A stretch of DNA of 64,000 bases from Synechococcales cyanobacterium GL140_1_metabinner_5_sub (GTDB lineage Bacteria > Cyanobacteriota > Cyanobacteriia > Cyanobacteriales > Chamaesiphonaceae). Made by a program: the position numbers and the translations under genes. Location: the NCBI GenBank assembly GCA_025359065.1, contig JANYHM010000080.1, forward strand, positions 20,302 to 84,301, written 5' to 3'. Of the stretch, positions 18,023 to 26,900 are shown piece by piece. The notes under the pieces are model-generated. The model ran no database searches and had not been told where the DNA came from. It saw only the letters and a program-made list of their open reading frames with translations. Position 1 is the stretch's first letter; each line of letters begins with the position of its first letter.

Positions 18023-19705
18023 TTAATTAGAAACAGCAGATCGCCGACTGTAGCTAAAGTCATTTAGCATCGCTTCTAAGCGTTCGATCGCCCCACTGCC
18101 ACCCATTTGAGCAGTTACACCACCCAAATTGCCCTTAAGGGTGTCAATCTGGTTTTGGAGCGGCTGAATCAACTCTTCGTAAAGAGCAATTTTGGTGCGC
18201 ACTTCGGTAGTGTTTTCTCGGAGCGACTGCAAGCTTTGCTCCATTTTTTGCAACTCTTCCGATCGAACCAGATATTCATTTACCTGTTTCTCGACGTTAG
18301 CTTTGGTGCTGTTGATAGTAGCTTCTAACTGCTGAATTTCAGACTTGGTATGCTCTAGCTCTTCTTGCTGTTGACGACGCTGCTCGGCCAAGATGCTCAA
18401 AATGGCGTGCCACTCCATGTCACCGCTGCTGTTACCCTGACGGTGGTTGAGCACCCCAATGTAAACTTCTAAGGCGGACTGGCGATCGGCCAAGGTTTCC
18501 CGCTGACCTTGAAGGGTTTGCTCCAACATTTGATAAGCATCTTGTTCATCAGCTAACTCATTTTCGAGATTGAGTTTGTCGAAAGCAGTTGCTTCGGCCA
18601 TCTCCTGCTCCATTTTGGCAATATCGGCCTGCCGTTCTTGGAGTTCTTCTTCTTGCAGATGAACCATGTTAGTGGATTGGTCTACTTCTTTTTGCAGAGT
18701 AGCCACCATTTCTTGCAGCTCTTCTAGCGGCAGGTTTTCTACTTGCTGAATATCTACTCGATCGCTGACGGTCACATCCACACCACCTCGGGACATCATC
18801 AAAATCTTTTGATAACTTTCCTCTTCGGTTTGCACCCGATTAGTAAGCTGCTGGGAATATTCTTGGCGAATGCTCAAGGCATTTTGCTGCACTTCCCACT
18901 CGGTTTGCGCCTGCTCTAAAGAGGCTTGCAGTTGTTGCAGCTCTTGCTTGCGATCGGTAATGAGCTGCTGTTGCCGAGCCATTTCGGCTTCATCAGTTTG
19001 AGATTGCTTTTGTTGCTGTTGCAGTTTGTCCAAGTGCTGTTGCAGCAAATCTTGCTGTAACTCTACCGCTTGCAGGGTTTCTTGCACATTGCCGGGGGTA
19101 GACTGCTGCAACTGCGAAATCAATGAGCGCATTTCAGAAATTTGCTGCACCGACAGACCTTCGCCGCCTTGGCTCTGGTGCTGCTCCACTAATTCTTGCT
19201 CAACCCGCAGCTTTGCCCAAGCCGATTCCAGTTCTTCTCGCTGTTCGCGGCTAGAACGTAGGCTTTCTTCGAGATGCTGTGACTCTAAAGTCAGGCGATC
19301 TAACTCACTCCGGGTAGATTCCAGCTCTTCTTCACGGCTGTAGATTTCTTCTTGACGCAACTGCAACTGCTGACTTTGCAAACTCAGAGACTGTCGCCAG
19401 CTCTCAATTTCATCAGCTTCTTTTTTGTATTTTTCAATTTGGCGGGAGAGATTTTGCAAAATCCCTACCAAATGGCGGCCAGCTTCACGCAGTTGGCCTT
19501 GCAATTGGCGATTGGCATTCATTTCTACCAACACCAGCACACCGCTGCCGTAATTGTTGGCCTCGTCAGGAGCCGAAATTAGCTCTTCACCTTGAATGGC
19601 ACTCCAGTTTTGCTCGGTGCGCTGGCAAGCCAGTAACCGTAATTCTGCTTTGCCAGAGCCAATAAAGCCGCCTTTTTGTTTCTGAATTTCTGCTAGGTAT
19701 AGCAT
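18023..19705 (-). CDS. hmpF: HmpF-like coiled-coil motility protein
   Basis: The protein has 560 residues. A short conserved N-terminal part (MLYLAEIQKQKGGFIGSGKAELRLLACQRTEQ) is followed from about residue 85 to about 530 by near-continuous coiled coil rich in Gln, Glu and Leu. This is the arrangement of HmpF, known in filamentous cyanobacteria as a protein required for type IV pilus-based gliding and for localising the motor. It is divergent from hmpB-hmpE across about 650 bases and ends at a hairpin shared with tilS. The name is by family resemblance and context. Confidence 0.85.
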   Translation of the reverse strand: MLYLAEIQKQKGGFIGSGKAELRLLACQRTEQNWSAIQGEELISAPDEANNYGSGVLVLVEMNANRQLQGQLREAGRHLVGILQNLSRQIEKYKKEADEIESWRQSLSLQSQQLQLRQEEIYSREEELESTRSELDRLTLESQHLEESLRSSREQREELESAWAKLRVEQELVEQHQSQGGEGLSVQQISEMRSLISQLQQSTPGNVQETLQAVELQQDLLQQHLDKLQQQQKQSQTDEAEMARQQQLITDRKQELQQLQASLEQAQTEWEVQQNALSIRQEYSQQLTNRVQTEEESYQKILMMSRGGVDVTVSDRVDIQQVENLPLEELQEMVATLQKEVDQSTNMVHLQEEELQERQADIAKMEQEMAEATAFDKLNLENELADEQDAYQMLEQTLQGQRETLADRQSALEVYIGVLNHRQGNSSGDMEWHAILSILAEQRRQQQEELEHTKSEIQQLEATINSTKANVEKQVNEYLVRSEELQKMEQSLQSLRENTTEVRTKIALYEELIQPLQNQIDTLKGNLGGVTAQMGGSGAIERLEAMLNDFSYSRRSAVSN

Positions 19706-20367
19706 TTTTACATACCCTGTCGTTATTGAGATTACCTAAATTTGCCGTTAGCAGCTTGATTTTATTCTACGTATATAGATATTAAAAGCGAAGTGCTATT
19801 GGAATGAAGCTTGGTCGTTGTAGCAGTCACAGTTGCGAAGTTAGATCTACTGAAATTATGGCAAGCCATTAGGTCTGCGTATTCACGGCTGCCAATTTCA
19901 AATTGTCAACGTGTAATCATACAGTTACTAGCCCGTCATTATTGTTGAGAATACACTAAAGATAGTGTTGCAACGAAGCTGATAACCTCAGTACGCCCCA
20001 TCAGGGGTGAGCCTTGAATTAAAGTTTCGCGCTATGTCCTCAACTATATCTACCAAGTTTTCATGCTGCCATCAGCACAAAATCCCAACATATTTAGACC
20101 TTTAGAAAAGCTTTAACCATTTTAATCAAAGCAATATGGTAAATCTGGTGCTCAGGTTGGGCAAAATGAGATTGCAGGACGGAGGTAGTGGATGATGGAT
20201 TAGACCAGGATAAGCTCCTTAGCTTTCCTTAACAGGCAGGGCGTTGATCGCTCGAACATTATCCCTATAATTGTTACCAACATACAGATGTCACCGCCGA
20301 GATTTCATTATCGTAAGCAGCATCTTTTGCCGCTAGCGTCCATCTACCTTCAATGTCAGAGATATAT
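19706..20367. other. Long divergent intergenic region of the hmp locus
   Basis: I see no credible gene in the bases between hmpF and hmpB: no frame has family-like sequence and no RNA gene signature is visible. The region probably holds both promoters and leaders, including TTGATC-16-TATAAT described separately. An AT-rich stretch with GTATATAGATATTA lies within 60 bases of hmpF. Confidence 0.6.
20244..20271 (+). promoter_or_regulatory. Candidate promoter of hmpBCDE
   Basis: TTGATC and TATAAT (a consensus -10) are separated by 16 bases. A start of transcription near 20278 would give a leader of about 90 bases before hmpB. It is supported by motif quality and position only. Confidence 0.45.
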
Positions 20368-20733
20368 ATGAGAACAGTACTAATCGCCGAAGACAGCAGC
20401 AGCCAACGGGAGATGATGAAAGATCTTCTTCAGTCCAGCGGAATGACAGTCAATATTGCTACCGATGGTGAGCAGGCAGTAGACATGGCGCTACTGATCT
20501 TGCCCGATATCGTCATTTTAGATGTGGTAATGCCCAAAATGAATGGCTACGAAGTATGTCGCAAGCTGAAATCTGACCCCAAAACTCAGAACGTGCCAGT
20601 AATCCTGTGCAGTTCTAAAAGTGAGGACTTCGATCGGCATTGGGGAATGAAACAAGGGGCTGATGCCTATGTTTGTAAACCTTTTGATCCTTACGAATTA
20701 GTCTCTACCATCAAACAACTTCTCAACGGTTAG
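20368..20733 (+). CDS. hmpB: CheY-like response regulator (HmpB type)
   Basis: This is a single receiver domain of 121 residues: acidic pair in LIAEDSSS, phosphoacceptor Asp in VILDVVMPKMNGYEV, Ser in LCSSKSED and Lys in YVCKPFDPYE. It is the diffusible output of the Hmp chemotaxis-like pathway. The ATG at 20368 is chosen because receiver domains start like RTVLIAED and AGAGA lies just upstream; an in-frame ATG at 20353 would add five residues. hmpC follows after eight bases. Confidence 0.87.
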   Translation: MRTVLIAEDSSSQREMMKDLLQSSGMTVNIATDGEQAVDMALLILPDIVILDVVMPKMNGYEVCRKLKSDPKTQNVPVILCSSKSEDFDRHWGMKQGADAYVCKPFDPYELVSTIKQLLNG

Positions 20734-20741
20734 TAGCAACC

Positions 20742-21281
20742 ATGGCTGTAAATTTAGATTTTTTGGCTGATGTCGACGAATCAGACACTGAAATTGGCAC
20801 CGAAACTGTTGTTCATGAGCTAGAAGAACGAGAGGGCGAACTTTGTTTGACCTTTTTCGTGCCCTCGGGGCGAAAGTTCGCCCTGCCAGCTTTTGGAGTG
20901 CGAGAAGTAATTTCTACTTTGGCCGATCGCATTACCCCGATCCCTAATGCTTCTCCTTGTCTCTTGGGCACCTTTAACTGGCGAGGCCAGGTAATCTGGA
21001 TTGCCGATTTAGGGCAGTTTCTGGGGGATAGCCTGTTGGTGAACGTCGATCGGGGGGAAGTTTCGTTGTTGGTGGTAGAAGAACAAGAAACAGTAATGGG
21101 TTTTGCCATCAGTAATGTCGCCGATACTGAGTGGTTGAAAATCAACCAGATGGCCATCACTCAATCTATTCCAGAAGGTACTTCAGCTTTTGTGAAAGGT
21201 GAGTACAGCCTGGGTGAAGGGAAATTTCTCCACTTGTTAGATCAAGTTTCGATCTTATCGTCTACCAGATGGGCAAACTAA
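20742..21281 (+). CDS. hmpC: CheW-like coupling protein (HmpC type)
   Basis: The protein has 179 residues. After a short acidic N-terminus the CheW fold follows (LCLTFFVPSGRKFALPAFGVREVI; LLGTFNWRGQVIWIADLGQFLG; SLLVVEEQETVMGFAISNV). It joins the HmpD receptor to the HmpE kinase at the cell-pole or septum arrays. It is eight bases after hmpB and 154 bases before hmpD, all on the same strand. Confidence 0.87.
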   Translation: MAVNLDFLADVDESDTEIGTETVVHELEEREGELCLTFFVPSGRKFALPAFGVREVISTLADRITPIPNASPCLLGTFNWRGQVIWIADLGQFLGDSLLVNVDRGEVSLLVVEEQETVMGFAISNVADTEWLKINQMAITQSIPEGTSAFVKGEYSLGEGKFLHLLDQVSILSSTRWAN

Positions 21282-21435
21282 AAACATGAGCAATTTTAAG
21301 AATTAGTTCACATTCCGCCTTTGTTGGGTGGAGTCAAAAGCACCTCACATAGCCGCACTTATGCAGCTATTGGTCAGGCTTCTCGGTATATCTTTTGTAA
21401 ATTTGCACTCTAGGTACAGTTAATCAGGTTACATC

Positions 21436-23946
21436 ATGGTTTCTACTCCCAATTACGATCGAGAATATCAGCAGGCCGAAGCCGCATACTCCCAAGGTGA
21501 TTACAAAAAAGCCGCTGGGATTATCGACAAGCTGTTACCTGCTTATGCCGAAGACTCCAACACCCGACTATTGCGCGGCCACATTTATTGCTACGGATTG
21601 CAGCAATACGAAGTGGGTCGTCAAGAATATGAGGCAGTCCTAAAAATTGCCCGCGACCCCCAGTCGCTCCAATATGCTCGGGATGGCATCGACTACGCCC
21701 ACAGCAATGGGGGTGACTCTGGTGGTCATCAGCCCGAAAAATTACCCCAAGACCAAAGCGAGCTAGAAATGCTTACTTGGCAACAGCCTGAGATGTTGAC
21801 TATGGATGATGAGTTTGACATGGCCGCAGCTAAGTTGGGCATTGAAAGTGGTGATGCGTTTGAGCAAAGATCTACCGATTTTGGTAGCAGTCTTGGCCAG
21901 AAAAAACCGGCTGCAACAACGAACTTTCATGCTAATGAGCAAGAAACTCTGACCGATGCCTTTGCCTTCGATTACCCCAGTGGTGAACCAGCAACTGAAG
22001 CCTTTATCAGTAACCCTTTTGAAGATATTCCAGTAGAACCTACTATTTCTGAAGACAGTAAACCGTCTCTAGATCAAGTTCCCGATCTCAGTGCCGATGA
22101 ATCTTCGATTTTCAACAACGAAAATGATACTTTAATGACTGGTAATGGTCAGCCAGTTCCTTCAGATGTTTGGAATGCTGAAGATGATGACGATGCTCCC
22201 GAAAACACTTCCGATTTTATCTCGGGCTTTTTGGAATATGAAGCACCCAAAGGTAATAATAAGCCTCTAAATTCGTCGCTGTTAGAATCTTTGCAAGAAG
22301 GTATTAAGCCCGAAAAATCTGGATTTATGGCAGCCAAAGGCACCCCCGAACTTTCTGGTTCTCTCAGCCCTGAAGAATTACGGCTGGCCGTGCCAATTTC
22401 GGGCAATATTAGTCCGCCTACTAACTTCGACCTCACTTCTACCTTTATCAACTCTAGCCCTGGGCTAGCAGCTAAGGGTGTCGATAATTTAGTAGTCGGT
22501 GGCCGGGAAGAAGTCAGTGCCGACAGTAATAGCCCCCTAGCTGAATTCCGTCAGCCATCTCTGGCCAAAAGCCCTTGGGTATTGGGGGCGATTGGTGGTA
22601 GTGTAGCTGCTGGTGCGGTGTTAGTAGTGGCGATCGGCACCATGATTGCCGGACCAAAAGACCTGAAGCCTTCTCCACTGATGGCTGGATCATTGGCTTT
22701 AGCTGCTGGACTGAGTGCCTGTGGTGCCACAGCCGTCATGGGTCGCAAGTATAATCGAGCAGTAGAAGAAACTATTGTCGATTTGCAATCTACTTTCGAC
22801 CAAGTATCCCAAAACAACCTAAAAGCGCGCGCCACTGTTTCTAGTGGTGGTGAGCTGGGCAGATTATCGGCTTCTTTTAACAACATGCTGCAAAGCGTGG
22901 TGGCCAGCAACAGCGAAGCCCAACGCAAAGCGCGGGAAATGGAGCAGGCCAAAGATGAACTGCAACGCCAAGTAATTCGTTTGCTAGATGACGTAGAGGG
23001 CGCAGCACGGGGTGACTTAACCGTAAAAGCCGAAGTAACTGCCGACGTACTGGGTGCAGTTGCCGACTCGTTTAACTTAACCATCGACAGTTTGCGCCAG
23101 ATTGTACAGCAAGTACAAACCGCAGCAGTACAGGTAAACAACAGCTCTACCGAAAGTGAAGCATTCGCTCGTCGCTTGTCTTCAGATGCACTGCGCCAAG
23201 CCGAAGAGCTAGCGGTCACAGTGAACTCGGTACAAATGATGACCGCTTCCATTAAACGAGTAGCCGAAAGCGCTCGGGAATCGGAAGAAGTAGCCCGCAC
23301 TGCTTCTGCCACTGCCCTTAAAGGCGGTGAAGCGGTAGAAAGAACGGTAGCCGGTATTTTAGAAATCCGCGAAACAGTAGCCGAAAGTACCCGCAAGGTA
23401 AAACGCTTGGCCGAATCTTCTCAACAGATCTCCCAAATCGTATCGGTAATTTCGCAAATTGCTTCTCGTACCAACCTCTTGGCACTGAACGCCAGTATTG
23501 AGGCAGCCAGAGCAGGTGAAGCCGGTAAAGGCTTCGCCATCGTAGCAGACGAAGTAAGACAGTTGGCAGATAGAAGCGCCAAGGCTCTGAAAGAAATCGA
23601 GCACATCGTACTGCAAATTCAGAGCGAAACCGGCTCGGTAATGGCAGCGATGGAGCAAGGTACTCAACAGGTAATTCAGGGTACGAAGTTGGCCGAACAG
23701 GCCAAAACTTCTTTGGATGACATCATTCAAGTATCCAACCGCATCGATTCGCTGGTGCGATCGATTACCGCCGATACCATCGAGCAAAAAGAGACTTCCA
23801 AGTCGGTTACAGAAGTAATGCAATCGGTCGAAATCCAGGCACAATCAACGTCTCAAGAAGCTCAAAAGGTTTCGTCTTCGTTGGAAAACCTGGTAATTGT
23901 AGCCCGCAACTTGCTCACTTATGTTGAACGATTCAAGGTAGATTAA
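21436..23946 (+). CDS. hmpD: Methyl-accepting chemotaxis protein (HmpD type)
   Basis: The protein has 836 residues. It starts with a TPR-like segment ([24 protein letters not shown], residues about 5-75), followed by a long acidic, poorly structured region to about 370. Two membrane helices lie close together at about 378-402 and 412-435, leaving almost no loop. A HAMP-type region ([15 protein letters not shown]) and a long methyl-accepting helical hairpin follow; the tip carries the usual [20 protein letters not shown]. There is no periplasmic sensor domain, so it senses cytoplasmic or membrane signals, as known for cyanobacterial pilus receptors. It sits 38 bases before hmpE. Confidence 0.92.
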   Translation: MVSTPNYDREYQQAEAAYSQGDYKKAAGIIDKLLPAYAEDSNTRLLRGHIYCYGLQQYEVGRQEYEAVLKIARDPQSLQYARDGIDYAHSNGGDSGGHQPEKLPQDQSELEMLTWQQPEMLTMDDEFDMAAAKLGIESGDAFEQRSTDFGSSLGQKKPAATTNFHANEQETLTDAFAFDYPSGEPATEAFISNPFEDIPVEPTISEDSKPSLDQVPDLSADESSIFNNENDTLMTGNGQPVPSDVWNAEDDDDAPENTSDFISGFLEYEAPKGNNKPLNSSLLESLQEGIKPEKSGFMAAKGTPELSGSLSPEELRLAVPISGNISPPTNFDLTSTFINSSPGLAAKGVDNLVVGGREEVSADSNSPLAEFRQPSLAKSPWVLGAIGGSVAAGAVLVVAIGTMIAGPKDLKPSPLMAGSLALAAGLSACGATAVMGRKYNRAVEETIVDLQSTFDQVSQNNLKARATVSSGGELGRLSASFNNMLQSVVASNSEAQRKAREMEQAKDELQRQVIRLLDDVEGAARGDLTVKAEVTADVLGAVADSFNLTIDSLRQIVQQVQTAAVQVNNSSTESEAFARRLSSDALRQAEELAVTVNSVQMMTASIKRVAESARESEEVARTASATALKGGEAVERTVAGILEIRETVAESTRKVKRLAESSQQISQIVSVISQIASRTNLLALNASIEAARAGEAGKGFAIVADEVRQLADRSAKALKEIEHIVLQIQSETGSVMAAMEQGTQQVIQGTKLAEQAKTSLDDIIQVSNRIDSLVRSITADTIEQKETSKSVTEVMQSVEIQAQSTSQEAQKVSSSLENLVIVARNLLTYVERFKVD

Positions 23947-23984
23947 CTGCCTGCTGTTACCCAATTTTAATTTCCGGCAAAATC

Positions 23985-26900
23985 ATGGCAGAAACTGACA
24001 GAATACTTGGATACTTTCTCGATGAGGCACAAGAACACTTGCGCACCATCGAGGAAGGACTGATTCTCCCGATGAGTCTGGCTGAACCTGCCAAAATCAA
24101 AGAGGTATTTCGGGCAGCCCACTCTATTAAGGGTGGAGCAGCAATGCTGGGTCTAGAGGTGGTGCTCCAGCTTGGCAATCATTTTGAGCAGGCTTTTAAG
24201 GCCATCAAGGATCGATCGATTCCGGTCGATGACAAACTGCAAGATTTACTTCTGGAAGGGTTAGAAATTTTGCGGTTGAGCATTCAAATGGTGCAGCACG
24301 GTCAAACTGTTCCTACCGATCTATTAAAAGAAGCGGTATTTGCCAAGATCGCTAAACGCATTCAGAAATCAGGCGGTGAAATTACTACTGATGATTCCGA
24401 TTTACCTTTTACCGACCCAGCAATCGAGCAAGTATTTGGTAACTATGTTAATCAAAAACTTCAGCAGTTTGTAGATATTTGCAAAAAGACTCAGCCAGAA
24501 GTTGTTACCAAACAGGAGTTACAGCCGATCTGCCAAAAAATTGGCAGTCTGGGCGAGAGCTTTGAATATTTAGCTTGGACTAACTTGTTAATTAGCTGTC
24601 GCTTGGCAGTGAATAATCCTTTAAACAGCGTAGTGCAGTTGCGGGAAGTAATTCCCAATGCTATTCATCAAGCCCAAATGTTGGTGATGGCTGGCAAGCA
24701 CCATGCTATTACTTCTACGCCCGAGCTAGAAATTTTACTCGCTCCCAATGCAATCACTAACACTCGCACCCAAACAGGCTTGAGCGCTTACGACACCCTC
24801 GATTCTATTACTGGTGTTTGGGATGATGTAGTGATCAATGAAGATGAATCTTCGGACTTTACCCCAGAGAAGCCACAGCCCACTAGTGCCGACTTCTTAT
24901 TTGAACCCCAAATGGTTTCTACCGAAACTATTGGTGATGATAGTTTTGGTGATTCGGAGTTAGATGAGTTCATGCAGCTCTTTGATGAAGAGCTATCGTT
25001 TGATGGTACTTGGGTGCAGAACGAAGATATCCTCACCCACGAAGATCCGCAAACTGAATATGCTGAGCCAAATATTTCCAAAAATCTCTGGGATGAAGAC
25101 ATTGCCACTCGTCCAATTAGCAACTCCTTAATGCCGATGGAATCAACTTTTAGCGAAACAGAAACTATTGGTCGGCTACCCCAATTCGATTTTGAGCAGG
25201 TATCCGACTCAGACCTTTTCATAGAAGATGTTACGGATACCGCTGTTAAACCATCCCCAGTTCGGCCAACTGCGGCGATCGATTGGAGTGGTCTGTTAGC
25301 CGATATCCCCGACCAGATAATTGTAGAGTACAAAGAACCCAGTCAACCGCTACCCGATTTACCACCTGCTATGGAAAAAGTCCCAATCGAATTAACCAAT
25401 GATTTATTGGACGATTTGCCAGCTAACCTCCCGGCTCAAATCAATTTAAGCCCTACTAATCATGACGACAATTTTAGTGATTCATTTACCGACGACCCCT
25501 TCTTGAGTGATTTCTCAGATTTACCATTTGGTCTAGATTTAGAAGATCCTTTTGAAGTCGCAGCTTCCCCCGATATCCCGCCGCCATTTGAACACTCAGT
25601 TGCACAGAGAGAAACAATAGCTTCAGACTTTAATGACCCATTCTTAATCGATGAATTATTAGATGATGAGCCAGTTATTGAATCTGGAGATGAACTAGAT
25701 GACCTAATCAATGAACTCAGTGAGCCGTTTGAAGTCAAGGCATCTGTCTTCTCACCCCCAGACCATCCGCAGCTTAAGCCGATCGACGCTGACTATCTCA
25801 AAGAACTGGCAATGTTCGACGATTTGTTAGCAGACACCAAGACTACTGATGTAGACTTAGCTGATCTAGAGCAAATGATTGCCAATGGCAATCTGGAAGA
25901 AGAACTAGACCTGGAGAATATTGAGGATTTTTCGCCAGCCTCAGTCAACTCTAAAGTTAATTCTAAACTCCTAATTAATTTTGATGATTTTTTGACTGAG
26001 GCTAAAACCACCGTGAATAACGCTACTAATTTCAACAATTTTCCCGATTCCCCACCGACCGGTACAGAGCATAGCACTGTTATGACAGTGCCAGTCGTAA
26101 TTACGGCAGAAGCAGCAGCTACTTCTATAGCAGAGCGAGCAGCTACTTTTGCAACAGAGCGAGCAGCTACTGAAGACGAGTTGGGTTTAGAAGATTTAGA
26201 TTTATTGGATCTACAATCTATCGAGAATCTTGCTGATCTCAACTACGAATTAGATGATGTTTTGGCTGGCTTAAATATGCTAGATATTTCTGATGCCGAG
26301 TTACCATCAAGGAATTTGGCAGATTTATTAGATCAAGATTTTGAATTTGGTGATTTGGACTCTGAAAGCTTAAATTTCGGGAATCAAGAGGCATCTGAAG
26401 ATATCGATCTAGAAGATGATTTAGAAAACCCCGATCAATCTACCGAATTAACTAGCTCCATCTCAGAGCTATTTATGGATGATTTTGATAGTAGTTATTA
26501 TCCCACAACAGAAAATAATTTATTTACAGCACCGTTATACGGTCAAAACAATTCAGATAACTTAACCTCGTTGAGTTTATCATATATGGATTTGGAATCT
26601 GAATTAGAATCAGTAACTCATCAGCCAGCAGATTCAGATCTTCTGGATTTACTCAATGGTGCAGAGCAGCCCAGCCTTCCTATAGTCAGAAATGAAGCTA
26701 CTGAGGCAATGAACTTTGACTCATTTGATTTGGATTTTAATAATCAGACCGTTGACAAAAACAAATTCGGTAGAAATGCAGATGAGTTAGCGTCGTTAGA
26801 CTTGGTTGGTGTTGATTTTGATTCTATCAGTGCAGATCAAAGCCCAGCAGCTAATCCAGAAGAACTCGATGATGACTTGAATGGTTTGGATATTAACTCT

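Noticed and set aside
22551..23396. 281-residue open frame on the minus strand inside hmpD
   Set aside because: It is Ser/Ala/Thr-rich low-complexity sequence opposite a conserved chemoreceptor frame; it has no domain and is a codon-bias shadow.
24788..25333. 181-residue minus-strand frame in hmpE
   Set aside because: Same reason: serine-rich antisense of an acidic coding region.
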